A stretch of 64,000 nucleotides of DNA, from NCBI GenBank assembly GCA_016859345.1, contig CM029134.1, positions 13,296,060 through 13,360,059 on the forward strand. Reading direction: 5' to 3'. The stretch is from Istiophorus platypterus (lineage: Eukaryota; Chordata; Actinopteri; Istiophoriformes; Istiophoridae). Made by a program: the position numbers and the translations under genes. This document shows, piece by piece, positions 11,831 through 24,939 of this stretch; within the stretch, counting starts at the first letter, position 1; every line of letters begins with the position of its first letter. The notes beneath the pieces are model-generated. The model saw only the letters and a program-made list of their open reading frames with translations. It was not told the DNA's origin and ran no database searches.

Positions 11831-13000
11831 CGGCTCTGCCTTTTACAGCAGCAACTACTGTCAAGAGTCTCACATGGATGAAAGACTTGGCTACTCTCCA
11901 CCACTGTTGCAAACCTCCAGAAATATTCTGACGCCTGTAAATAATTCATCCCCTATATTTTGTACTCTTCGAGAATTTTTGAGGAGGTGCGAGTACATTA
12001 TGCCATGCTCCCTGCACTAGGAGACCCTTACTCAAAAATTGTAGCACTTATAAAGTTACCAAAGCTCAAGATTATATCAGGATCCTGTTGAAAGATTTAC
12101 TGTTTTCATTCTGTGGCATCTGCATGTGAAACATGCTTTAGTTAGATCAGCTACACATGTTCAAAAGAAAACTCTCCCTACGAGGCAAACTTGCATGTGA
12201 TACCGTGGATCCTCAACTAGAAACAGTATTATTTAACTGTATTCCGCTGTATGACGGAAGAATCTGAATATGGGACTGATGTTGATGTAAATCAAAAATA
12301 CTTATATTTGGAGCCAACTTAGATAGGTGCTCTGAGAGGAACTGTGATCAGACCTTTAATTTTGACATACAATATTGTATCTGACATTACAAATTAGCAT
12401 CAGGGGATCTGTTAAAGTAAGAGTCGCAAACCGACTTCAAATGTATACACCAGGTCATGTATATGTATGTGTCTCTACCAAAGGATCCCTATGATGTTGG
12501 AACACCAGTGGCCCCTGAAGAGAAAAAAGCATTGTTGATATGCCAGCCATGAGTTTCTGTGTTCAGTCTGAAGCCTTTTCATTGATGGTCCCGTGTACTC
12601 TAGAGTTCTGTGAAAGCTGCTACGGAGAGAAACTCTAACAGCAGTCATCAGGTTTGCTGTAATTTTAACCATGGGGAGAATAAACCAGGCTATTGTATCC
12701 AGGGTATTTTGATGTAGAACAAATTTACTCGGTCCAGGAGCATGTACTTAGTTGTAGTGGCCCTTTCCTAGAGTTGGAAATTATTGTTTCCCTTGCGGCT
12801 CTTCTATTGATTTGAATTTTATAACAAACTCTGACTGAGGCATACTTTTGTTCAATCACAAGTTTTCCCTCAGTTCAAGGTTTTTAACAGTTTAAGAAGG
12901 AAACAATAATAGAACTACTTTAATTGTTTTAATTCAACAAATTGGTGGCAACAGTTAAGTTCAGGGTTTAGAAAGATTTACTAAAGTGAATTTCCCTCAG
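11831..13000. other. Non-coding stretch, nothing recognised
   Basis: Open frames of up to 75 codons (11793-12020 plus, 12475-12672 minus) show no family resemblance. No repeats recognised. Confidence 0.6.
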
Positions 13001-13192
13001 GTGATAAAATGCTTCCTGCACATGTGGTTTTGGTTACACCAGATGTTAGAATTATGGATGAGCTTGACCAGAACCAACCGCCTCCACCTAAACTCATTTT
13101 TAATTGCACAGTAACTGGGAACAGCGCAACTAAAGTGGATAAGGTTAAATTTGGTGCTTTTGAAACAGAGACCATTTACTCTATGTCCTCTT
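13001..13192 (+). other. Unexplained short open frame after an acceptor-like site
   Basis: TTTCCCTCAG at 12991-13000 resembles a 3' splice site. It is followed by an open frame of about 64 codons starting GDKMLPAHVV and ending in YSMSS, then a TGA. Unlike most frames here it has mixed protein-like composition with no simple repeat: a PPPPK turn, one potential N-glycosylation site (NCT) and FGAFETE. I do not recognise a family. It could be a terminal exon, a fragment of an old retro- or DNA element, or chance. No upstream exon can be identified. Confidence 0.2.
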
Positions 13193-13839
13193 GATACTAT
13201 TTAGCTGGGATTACATATTGAAAATTGCTACTTAACATAACCTTTTACCAAATATCCTTATGTTATGCAAGTCCAACATGGGACACAGAGATAAAGGTAT
13301 TATTCCTGAGAGGCCAAATGCCCTTTCCGGGCCAAAATCCATTTAACATGTCAGGCATTTTAATGCTCCTCAGACTTCCTTTTTGCACATTTAAATAAAA
13401 GTAAATATTCTTAGGGGAATGGGCAAAATTCCCCATTGACTAAATCAAAACATTACATTTCTTAGTGATTATGTGATGGTTTCAGTGACACTTTCTGATG
13501 TCAGCTTTCCCCAAGAGACCATTTTCAATTATGACTAAGAATAATGGAGCACATTCAAGTGAGAGTATTGCTTTTCAATAATTGCAGTGGTTTTCGGAAG
13601 AGGCTGTGGTCAATAAGGATGGCTCTAGAAACTACATACATAACAAGCTAAAAACTACTCAGTGATTTAATACATTTTGGGTTATTGTCATTTTCAGCTG
13701 AGTAGAATAATCTTGCTTTTTTTTTCTCAAACCCTGTTGTTAAAGACAAGGCTATATGGCCTTAAAAAGATTTGGCTCTAGTATCTTTGTGGTGTTTTCT
13801 CGCTCCCCAACCACGTTTGTCTAGGAAATAGAGTTCAGC
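13193..13839. other. Non-coding stretch, nothing recognised
   Basis: No open frame above the noise and no repeat recognised. Confidence 0.6.
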
Positions 13840-14130
13840 AGCAAGGAGCAGCCATTGCAGGCCACACCATCCGCTAAATGTTTAACTTTCCTAAAGGAGT
13901 CATTCAAAACAAGAACGGGAACTTGTCTATTGGGAAATACCTCCGGATTAGGGGGGCTGAAAGATTGAAAAAGTAATTTGAAAAATAATGGGCTTTTTAA
14001 TGACTAAACCTATGGGACACCCAGATGTGCTCTTTGTTAATTTTCACTAGTGTAATGTAAAATTCCAACTGCTTAATTACTCTAGGACACACAAAGCAAC
14101 TGGTTTTTAACGAAGCAATTATGGGAACAG
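13840..14130. promoter_or_regulatory. Candidate conserved non-coding element
   Basis: A complex-sequence block with few homopolymer runs, CpG-containing words such as ATCCGCTAAATG and CCTCCGG, and several TTAATT homeodomain-type cores (near 14037 and 14071). It carries no long open frame. Regulatory function is inferred from texture only. Confidence 0.3.
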
Positions 14131-14620
14131 CTTCCACTACATTGTGCCACAGCTTCCATTCCCCACCAGCTCCTTCCTTGATGAACCACTACTTTTTGGT
14201 ACAAAGTTATCAAGCTTTTCATGTCTTAAGCAATGACAGAAAATCCAGAGTGTTTTTTGATCAAAGGTTTGTTTTGGCTCCCGGGACCTCAGATCATTTG
14301 AATATAGCCTAAATCTCATTTTCTTACAGAATAAAGTAATTTAATAATGAGTGTTTTAAAAATAATGCTGATATTTACCACTAATCTCAACTTTCTAGAA
14401 ATTTCTGGCAGAGACATTCTCCTGAATTTCAACGACTGAGCCATTTTAAGATGTATTAAATATGAATAAATAAATACATTTTACTATTATGTATTGTAGT
14501 TTTTGTAAGTCACCTTCAGCAACTGAATGTGGCAATTTTTAGCTTCGCTGTTGTGGAAATGATGTTAAAGAAAATATCTTCTGACATTTTGCTTTTTTTT
14601 TCCTTCTTCTGCTTCCATAG

Positions 14621-14940
14621 ATCAATAAAGAAAACTACCCGGGCAGCATTAAACCTCCTCCCCAACCCGCATGGGAGTAGCTGAGGAACAGCTGTTGGTA
14701 AATATCATTACAATATTACATGCTTTATTGTTACTTTAATGGTGAAATACTGCATGTCCCCGCTCAAAAGACATTAACATTTAGAACAATCAATATAAGT
14801 TGCACATTTTACGGGAGACATTTTCCAGTTGAAAGGGGAACTTGTGACGATGCCCGAGGTGTCATTCATTAATGAATGCTGTAAAGATCATTGTGATTTG
14901 TGAGCTTTAGGAGGGAATGTGATGCTCACATGGACTTGTC
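14621..14940 (+). promoter_or_regulatory. Candidate conserved non-coding element with perfect 16-bp palindrome
   Basis: The block follows a strong acceptor-like tract (14592-14620). It contains the perfect palindrome CATTCATTAATGAATG at 14863-14878, centred on ATTAAT, the core bound by many homeodomain and POU proteins. Composition is more mixed than in the flanks. A possible 77-nt exon (14621-14697) lies at its start. The enhancer reading is inference; the palindrome is seen directly. Confidence 0.4.
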
Positions 14941-16214
14941 ATGTATTTTTATTCAGATTTGCATTATATAGAAATACATACATAATACAGGAGATGATGG
15001 AAATTATTTGCGCACACATTGAATTGATGTCCCTCTGAGTTAGTATTTCCTATAAAGTAGTACTAATTTAGTTATTCAATTGCTGCACAAACAGAAGACA
15101 CTAGATTTATATTCAAATGGCAATGGCATCAATGAAATGAAAATTGCATTACCATCCCTTTGTTTTACATCAATAGGAATGTCAGTGTAACCTTTTTAAT
15201 AAATTATACAAAAAGGTGCAGCACTTTCAATGATAGATCATTGTATTTTCAATTTTTTTTCTTTATTTAATTTCCAATTGTAAAAAATACAATGTGTTCA
15301 TGCAGGTACCAGAACATAAAAGTAATAGAGGGCACAAAAGAGAAGAAAAAAAAAGAAGAAATCAACCCACCTCAGCTCCAGACCAATTTCAGAAATTAAA
15401 ATTGTGCCTTTGAGATGCAAATGCTCAAAAAATATTCTTCATGTTGGATCTAAATTGCTAATGTACACAGTGCATAAGCCCAGTGTGTCCCTTTCAAGAC
15501 TGCATATCTTGGAGACATGAACCTGATGGTTTTGGTGTTGATCAAAGGGCTCAGCTATGTTATTCCTCTCCCCTAGAGACTGAGGAGTCATTGAGATGCA
15601 TTGAAACGTACTTATTCCTTGTTGCATGTTTATGTTGTTTAATAACTGCCAACATGTGGCTACTCAACATTCAAGAGGGACAGAGAGACACATAATACAA
15701 TTTGAATAAACTATTCTATGGACAAAGAAATTGGAAATTAACCACGGCAGCAAAATACTTGAAAGAATGCTAAAAAGTCATCATCAGTATCTTGTAATCC
15801 TACTCTAAATGAAAAAGAAGGGCATGAAACTGCTGCAGACCATCCTCATCAAGAACAGGGCTAAAATTCGTATTAATTCCCTGAAACAATCATTTTAAAT
15901 TCAGAAGGTGTTTCTGTGACAGAAGGCAACTCCTTTTGATCCCATACAGGGTGAAACCTTGATAGACCAACTATATGGATTAATAGCACTAGTTACAACA
16001 CAGCCTTAGGCCCCCCGTACCTACGTTAATAGAGCCTATCCATTCCTGTCAGCTACTGGGGACTGATGGAATTGCAGGGGTGGCTGTGTATCCACATAGC
16101 AAATCATAAGCCCTCAGATATCGCTTGAGCTGGATGACTGCAATTTTCATTTAAAACCAAATATATTACAGTGAGATCTATCAAACATAGCCAGACAATT
16201 TTTCTCTCAACGGG

Positions 16215-16216
<2 letters not shown>
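14941..16216. other. Non-coding stretch, nothing recognised
   Basis: AT-rich, with an A/G-rich patch near 15335-15362. Overlapping short frames at 15439-15695 on both strands are not protein-like. Confidence 0.6.
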
Positions 16217-16254
<38 letters not shown>

Positions 16255-16263
16255 GTCTCTTTC
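16217..16263. repeat. (CT)n microsatellite with GTCT interruptions
   Basis: About 14 CT units followed by two CTGTCT interruptions. The arginine/glutamate repeat in the minus-strand frame across it comes from this tract. Confidence 0.95.
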
Positions 16264-19029
16264 TCCTGTCTGTGCCCTGGACAAGGGGAATCACTTCTCA
16301 GTGCAGGTTGCTTGTCTTCATTTCCAGTTAGGTAGCCAACAAAAACATACACACACACAACTTGTGAGGTCCAATCTGAGTGATGTGAAGGCTTTTCTTA
16401 GAGCACCATCATCGCAAGAGCAAGTGTATCTGAGCAGAAAGAAAAGCCGTGTTCCTGCCATAATCGATCATGTCACAGTAGCCGATATTTCCATCCAGAC
16501 ATTATGGAGCCACCTCTTTGGTTTAAGGTGCATGGCAATTGTATAGGCAAAAAAGTTAGGAGTTTTACTAGACTAATATCTGATTATCAGCTATTTGAAC
16601 AGCAGTATATATTTTGGAAGTATTATATTTTTCTACCACAGTACAATGTTGGATATCTGTTACATTTAGAAAAATAAGTGTTGTGTTTGGAATAATTTTT
16701 TGTGCCTGATTTCCACAAAAAAGTGAATTTACTTGGTTAAAAATGTTAAAAACTACAGCTAGATCTCGCCTCAAAAAACAAAAAACAAAACAGAATCTAT
16801 AAAGATTCAAATACAATTCCCTCCATAAAAATTATACTTGATAATTATTGGTTTCCAAACTAATACTGGTGTCAAAAAATGTTGCTCATACATAGATAGG
16901 CCCATGTCTTAGACTCAAATTTCAGGTGAGCAAGGTGAAACTATCCCCCCTCAGCAGATAAACATGAAAACAGCTTTCAAGTTTCAAACTCTGCACATAC
17001 ATCATTCTGTACAGTCAAGGTAAAACGTCCAAGAGAATTTAGATTAAACAAAACACATTTTTGAGTGGACAGGGACTTTAGCATTTTAGATGGTTCAGGG
17101 TCGAGTCATGGTTAAGTAAGAAACAATTTGGCTAAGAAATGTAAAATTCAATCACAGCAGGAATGGGGTTTTAAGAGGTGAAGGCAGATGTATCCAACAC
17201 CATGACCGCAGCACTTATTTCACACTGCACAAGTCTACAGTGCATCAGGAACAGTACATCTACACTCAGGTGATCCCTACGTGCTGGGGAAATTTATTTC
17301 TTATAGTCTTCATGCGTGGAGCTGGTATTTTAAGTGGCATTGTGCTCATTTCACAATATTTCAAGAGACTAGGCTCACAATTTAGTCAAATAAAAGTCAA
17401 ACTCTACAGAGATTTTGATATGCACTGCAGGTAAAACTGCTGGGCTTTCACTGTGCTATGTCTCAGTAAGAGTAAGATACTTGCAGTAGATTGATATTGA
17501 AAATGGAACACGACTTCCCTCAACTCTTGTTAGAGTAAGATGCATGGATGACAAAACTGATTTAAAGATAACATTTTCACATAGCAGGCTCATTGATTAT
17601 AATAACTGTATGGTCTGGTACAGTACTTTCATTTTAACAGTAAGTTTTGACGTATTGTGTGGTGATAAGATGAAAGATCACACACAGCCCCGGTGTAAAC
17701 AGTCATCAGGACGAACTGCACAATAGCTCTGTAACCTTCCCTACAAAATTCAAATAATTGGGCTACCATTTAGGAACTGCTCTCAAGTAAAATGTTTCTG
17801 TATCTAACAAAATCCAAATTATAAAACTTCTTGTCTGGTGCAATGTAAGCTTCCTGCCGGAAAAAGGATGACACCTTGAAAGAAGAATGCAAAGATAATA
17901 TTCACATCTGTCAAGTTCCATATTTCTCCCTCTACAGCTAATAATGACAAGGTTGCTCTTTGATGCGATTGAGACAGTTTTTCATTTTCTACTGACTTCA
18001 AATTCCAGGTATTTAATCCTCACTGGAAATGCCAAGCTTTGAGGATGTTACCCCAACCGTTCTTCAGAGTTCAATGCCTCAGGAGAGCAGAGGAAATATG
18101 AAAAACAAAGCATTAGAAATTATTTCCTTCTTGTTGTTTTGGGTTCAGCTCTTGTTTTCTCAAAAGATGGCAGCTGGGGCTTATGCTCACCTCTTAGTGT
18201 GAATGTGACTTAAAACCCACAGCTGGGGTGTGAGGAGAATCCAGAATGAGGAGGATCCTCAGCCTCTGCTGTGATTAGGGAGGTGTGCAGCCAGGGAAAG
18301 CCATAAACATATCCGTGCATGGCCATCGCACGTATTCAGACTCCCACACATTCATACATAACCGTGTGCATGTGTCAAAAGGCCGGCACGTACACATGCT
18401 CACTCATACTCACATTCATAGTAAAGCCGACAAATGCAGACTCATGCACATTAACAAACCGCAGCAGCCAACAGCAAACAGAAAAAGGAGGTTTTTCCTC
18501 AAGTCATTCCACATGCCCTCTGAAGAAAACACAAACATGCAGCACTTACTCAACTACAACAGTCCTATCTGCTTTTGAACAATACGGTTCCCTCTATGAG
18601 GCAAACTGAGTTTTCCGCGTACTGTATAAGCACTTAGGAGGCTGAAGCTACTCTCACAGTATTACAGTGACTGCAGGGATTATCCCAGCACACTGAGCGG
18701 TGTTTCAAGACCCTTTCTTAAAAATGTCATTCAAACCTTTTCAAGTTAAAAAGGTTCTCTTCAGCCTGAAGATCCATTTGCGCAGCAATGTTGAATTGAC
18801 AATGGAAAACTACACTTTTGTGATACTTTCAAGGTCTTCAGTGAGCCACACAACCAAAGATACAGTTCGTGATGACCACCACAATCCTTGCCTGATAGCC
18901 ATATTCTGTCTATAATGATGATTTGAGGTGGGATCAATCAACCCTATCTGTCTGCTGTAATGGCCAATGAGTCTTTGACTTAAGAGCTGTAATTGGTTTC
19001 CAGTAGGGCACAGTGACAGTTTTCTATTC
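16264..19029. other. Non-coding stretch, nothing recognised
   Basis: Several open frames of 60-97 codons occur, for example 18285-18609 in two overlapping plus frames through a CACA/CATA-rich patch. None resembles a known protein or is bounded by convincing splice sites. Confidence 0.6.
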
Positions 19030-19310
19030 CCTAGTAGCCCACATGTACAGTTTCAGGACATGGGCACTTGTCACAAGTGCAGGCTTGACTGGACAGCGAA
19101 GAAGATATCCACTGGAGACACAGCGGCTCTTCTGGCACGGCTCTCTGTCCGTAATGGCCTCCATTCACAGGCTCTTCATGAAAGGTTTTACATGGGAACT
19201 CCAAAGGCTAATTGGCCCATGGAGATCAGGCTTATTGTTAGTTCTGCATGGCTTCCAGCAGCCATGGCTGCCATATGAGTGCCTAATCACCACAGGGCTC
19301 CACACCTGAC
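19030..19310. promoter_or_regulatory. Candidate conserved non-coding element with perfect inverted E-box
   Basis: A relatively GC-rich complex block. GCACTTGTCACAAGTGC at 19064-19080 is a perfect inverted repeat, 8-bp arms around one base, presenting CACTTG and CAAGTG. These fit NK2-class homeodomain (CAAGTG) and some E-box factors. CCATGG occurs near 19217 and GCCATGGC near 19262. Two plus-strand frames stay open across it (19013-19309 and 19060-19278), so an exon is possible, but neither translation is recognisable. Regulatory role is inferred. Confidence 0.4.
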
Positions 19311-22300
19311 TAAACAAAGAGCACTTTTCTTAATTCTTAAAAAAAAAAAGTGTCTCTCATCCTTTATCTTTCCTCTTCTTGCTCCACCCCCCCCACCCCC
19401 TCGTCTCTTAAGGTTATAAAACAGGTCAGGAATTGCTGTATTAATACCTATGGATTTTATTTTTAATTAAACCTGCACTACGCTTGAATGCTTAAAGCCA
19501 ATTGTCAAATGAGTCCGCTAAAAGCCCTAGAGGTCAGTTCTGTTGCTTATGCACTCCCTGTATTGTTACCATGTAAACATGTAGTTGTGATTGCTCACTT
19601 AGAAGCATATATTGTTTCTCAAGAAAACGTGTCTTCCATATCCGAAACTTGTACTTTTTTCCTATCCTGTACTTCGGACACAGTTCTGTTACCACTAATT
19701 AACCTATAAGTAAAGACATGATCGCATAAAGTAAACAGTGACATAATATGGTGTTTTTTTCTATGGTGTTGTGAAGCTACATTCAGTGGATACCTTCGAT
19801 GACTCAGAAACGAAACGGTTTAATATTAACTCTCCCAATGCATAAAAGCCTTCTGCAAGATGAAAGGTTTGTAAAATGTCATTGAGCTTCAATGTTCTTG
19901 TCTGTCATTTTGATTTGAATACACACCTGATTGCTCCACGCTGATAAAGCATTCAAGCGCCACAGGGCTCCCATTGTAAATACATTTCAGCCTGCATGAG
20001 CTCTGTTCCTGAAGTGGGCAGGAGGATGTTTCTGTGTATTGATGTGACATCAGGTCTGCAATCTTATAGTATAACTTTGCAACCTGTTTTCTTAAGCTAT
20101 TTCAAAATCCAGTTTCCAGTGAAAATTATTACAATAATATTAACTGTCGTTGATAGGGCTGACTTCACTTAAAGTGTTTGAAAACTTTGGCCTATCATGA
20201 GTGGGGTATAAAAGGAAATGTGCCATTTTTCTGAGCAGGGGGCTTGAATCTGGATCTGAGTAGAATTTTTTCTCGTCCTCTGTCATCAGAACTACAAGCT
20301 TAAAAACTACAGTCAAGCCATAAGAAACATAATTTACCACCAGAATGTATACTAAATATTGATGTCTAATAGCAGGTGAAGCAGCCTCCTTACTAATTAA
20401 TGAGATTTTTTTGTTTTGATACTTTATGTTAGTGGATCATGAGACATGCAAGAGACAAGGGTGGTCCTGAGCAGTTAAGTAGCTCATTATGTGATGAGAC
20501 TCCATTTAGAGAGGATACAGACATTCTGCAGGAAGAGGTATGTTTAGTCCTGCGTTAACTATTGATGACTCACTCACTTACCTCATTGATGCATGTATAA
20601 TTTAATCAGCATTGTTCTGATATTTAATCATTAATATTTATTACAAGTGTTCCCGAAAATGGGGTAAAAGAAAGTCTTAAAGGTGACAGGTACTTTGACA
20701 GCCGATGCTTTTTTTTTCCTTTTCAAACTGATCAGAGTAAACAGCGGAAAGGGGATTTAAATTTCTGTTTGTTGTTGCTTGTACTGAAAGAGCTTCAAGA
20801 TATCTGTTTTAGTAGGGTAATTTTAGTCCTTATTTTGCAAGACCTCATACTGTTGCAGAAAATATGAAAACAACAGCCCTCAACCTTTTCCATCTCTGTT
20901 TGATCCCACGCTTTTTGGCTTGACTTTAGTTAACAGCAGATGTAGCACTGCTGTGTGGCTTGCTATGAGCAGCCTGAGGTCACAGTTTGAATAAGATTGT
21001 AGGACACAGTATAGAGACTCCATGTTCAAAAACACATAGTCTACGTGCCTTGATTACATCCAATCAGAGGTAAAACTTCAAAAGACAAACAATGTGAGAC
21101 ATTTCTCAGCTCTCACTGCTCTGAAAGCAATTGTCAGATAGCTTACTGTAGTATCACTCCAGCATCTAAAATAATTAGATAATTGGGAGAGCAACAAATA
21201 TGCCAGTTTACTTTGGATTTTTTTTCCCCACAAATAAAGAGATATATTTAAGATGGTCTGCAATTGAATACTCATTAGGTTCCAGTAATTTGTGACCTAA
21301 TTGGTACTTGCTGCACAATAGTGCCAGAAAATTACTTTTGGATTGAACAGGGGCATTAAATTAACACTTTAAAGCAACATTGGGGATTAGTGCAGTTCAA
21401 CAACAATGCATTTAAAATTATATTAAAAAGTGATTTTTCATCTTAATTGTGCAGTCATCTTATTAATGAGTGCGATGGATGACCTACATAGAGAAAAGTC
21501 GTTTTTCGTGTGCTTTCTTCATTACAGATAATTATAGTCCACCCAATAACATGAGCGAGTATTTTAACCAAAAAAAAAGCAGTCTTAAAATGTCTCATCT
21601 TTTTTCCAACACAGTTTAAGAGAAATTTTGAAGTAATAATTTTCCTTTCTATGCTGTTGCACTTGTTGTACAAGGTATTACCTTTGAGGAAGAAAAAATT
21701 CACAAATTAGTAAAAAAAAAATAAATAAAAATGAAAAAACCTGTAAAATCTTATTTAATCATATACATACTTGCTAAAACTGTTTCTCTGGACACAAACT
21801 ATTCCAAACAGCACATTTGTAGACATAAATTGACACAAGCAAACCGAATGTCTTAAAGTATGGTTTGAGTTTACAAAATAAATTCATTCATAACATAAGG
21901 TGTGTATAAAATCCTTTCAAGCAAGTCTGAATGTGGCTACATTTTCTCTCTAATTTGATGCCAAATCACCATGTTATATTATCCGCTGTATTTGCCCAGT
22001 GCTAAGTACACAGCCGGTGCTCTATCTGATGGGAAAGCATATTCAATTATTAACTGATCTACCTCTGCTGGTGCCCGTTTCCTCACAGATGAAAAGGCCT
22101 ATTAGACTTATTTCCTCCATGAAGAAAGAATGAAATATCATGTCTTTTAATGGATAGGCCTATTTTAATCTCCCACATTAATAATTTAGTATGCAGGATA
22201 TTATTGTTCTGTACCAATGACTATAATTAGTTTTGTTTAATAATCTCTGTCAATCCTAAAATTGCTCACTTGCTTGGTTCCACATCTTGCTGAGAAGATC

Positions 22301-24939
22301 ATTAATTTTAGAGTCTTTATAGCGTGGTGGGATGAAGATCACCCATGATTAGGTGAAATGGTGAAATGCGAGTCATGTTTTAGGCATGAGATAAGTAGCA
22401 AAGAGGTTAACTGCATACACATAACAGCAATTTTTTTCTGAGGCAATTAAAAGTTTTTTGCAAGGTTGCATAGATCGAGTGTTATTTCTTAAGGCTGGTA
22501 TACACTGAATGGAGGAAAGGGATCATGACCCAGAAATGATCATCCCTCAAGACAAAAGCTGTGAATAAACATAAAAATGGTCTGAATTTGAATGGACATT
22601 AGAATAAACAAAGTGTCAAAAAAGGCAAGAAAAAGAATGACAGCAATGAACCTGGATACATTTAAAATTAAAATCTGCATTTTCTCATGCCAACAAAAGA
22701 GTTCTCCACTCGATTTGAAATTGATTACCGTGGAGGAGGCCTACAGTGTAGGTCAAGTCATGGTAGATGTGTCATTTCATGACCTGCCATTTTAATTGAC
22801 TTTTTTTTTTTTTCTCAGGTTGAAACCTTTGGAAATTTTTATTTTAATCTATACTTCAATATCTCCCTTAAGCATGATATATAGTGTATGCTTGTCCAGT
22901 AGATATGTCTAGTTTTTAAGCAGCTAACTTAACTGATGAAGGTTGAGATGTCTATGACCCGCAAATATTTCACAAATATATAAAGAATTTATGCAAAGAA
23001 GAAAAGTTTTCATAATCAACTTTGTTACTGCTGTTTTCAGAGTTTGGCTTGATGCCAGAGGAGAGGATCTGGCTATCAGCTAAAAATGTACATAGTGCTA
23101 TATCACACTGCCTCTCTGTCATTATTGATTACATCCAGTGCCACATTTATTAAGTTATTTCTCTGCTTGTACTTTCAGTAATTCATTGGGTAATTCATTA
23201 CAAGAGTAGATGGTGCAGTATTCTAAATTACTTTTGGCAGAAGGCAAAGAAAACTTCGACTAAACAAATATCATAAATTTACCTATAAACAGTACGATAA
23301 TACTTTCATGTGAGCAGAGTGATTGCTGGTCCATCACAAGACTAAGAGAGAGTCACCCGTACTCATATTAATATCTATAAACAGTCCAGTCCACTTGACT
23401 TGCAGGGAAACTGGGCCATAGAGTTGTTTGTTAAAGCTGACTAATTTTCAGCACATTCAACACACAATTGTTGTAAACAGTCCTCACAACAGCTTCATCA
23501 CCCTTTCTCTCTGTGTCTCTCTACCTCTCCCTCTCCTCAACTGCAAGTCAAAATGGCAAAGCCCTCCAATCACATTACTGTATACCGAGGAACATTTAAA
23601 TGCTAATGTTATAAGCTCACATGCCTAATATGATAAGCTGACAAGCTTATTATAAGCTCTGAAGTTTTAAGAGTTTCTTCCATTAGTTATCACAGGAGGC
23701 ATTAAATTGCATCGCTGCACTGTGCCAGAAGGTATGGAGTTAAATTCTCTTGCAGAAGAGATTATTTTGGCTGGCTTCTGACAGCACTATACAGTGGCAG
23801 GATTGTACATGATGGTTTGTCAAGAGAAAGGGAGGTGCACAGGGAGTGGAGCGCGGTCCAAGGTAGATGTGTACGTGTGTGCATGTGTGTCTTATCAGCT
23901 AGTTTGTTCAATATATGTGGCTATATAGTAGATAGTTTATCCGATGGAGAGCTGCGCCACAACGGCCTCTCTGTCATCCTTCCACTCCCTCACCCCTGAT
24001 AACCTATAAAGCAACAGACAGCACTCAGGCTCATCACAGTACAGTTATGCCATGTGGATCACAGCACAAAACCAACACTACACTTACACAAAACTACTGA
24101 CACATATTGTATCTTTTTTTAACACTATTTTTTATGTTGCTAAAAGATAAAGAGTCAGGTTACAAATTCAAACATCTCATCCTTAACTCAGGTCAATCTG
24201 CAGAATTTTTACCACAAAATTCTACATTTTAAGATTAATTCAGAAATACCAAACATTCACTGTGTGTTTTTGAAGTGGCTCTTCAGATCCTACGGATAAT
24301 TATCAAGGTTTTAATTTATGGAATTTGAACAAAGAATGCCCGTTTTTCATAGAATTCAAAAAGATATCCAGGTGCAACTCAGTCTTTAGCTTGCATGTAT
24401 GAATCTCATAGGACAAAGATCATGCCCCGTAGTCCCATTGGACTCAATTGGTACTGAACTCTCACTACTGAATTCTAGAAGAATGAAACAATAGACAATA
24501 AAACTTGATATGTCAATGGAAAACCAAGGATGGCTTATCACTTCCTGGGAAAAGTGATTGAAAATTGAAACTGACTTCCTTACACATCTTATATATTACA
24601 ATTGATAAACTACATTATGATAGAAATTTATGATGTGCACTTACATTATAAATATATGCTCATGTCAGGAATAACATCAGCCAATAGATGACCTTGCACA
24701 GTTCAACTTGGTGTCTGCCTACATCTGCCCTGTCCAGATTGAAAATTCTATTCTGATTTTCAAAAACCCAAAAACATTTACAAAGTCTGGCGAAAGAGAT
24801 CGCAAGAGGAAACATTGTAATTTCCCATGATTCAATTGAGTCATTTACATTTGGGGTATTTATATTTTAATCAGGTCCTCTGTTCCACAGCAGTCCCATT
24901 GATTAACCTTATCATCAGATGATATACTTTGGACACATT
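19311..24939. other. Long non-coding stretch, nothing recognised
   Basis: Mostly AT-rich with many short A and T runs (for example near 19340, 21707-21735 and 22801-22813) and a C-rich run near 19386. Short open frames are scattered on both strands without domains. No transposon termini or tandem arrays recognised. Confidence 0.6.

Noticed and set aside
16104..16358. Arg/Glu-repeat minus frame
   Set aside because: Translation of the (CT)n tract.
22801..22885. Acceptor-like T13-CTCAG ending at 22818
   Set aside because: Following frame closes after about 21 codons and no donor is evident.
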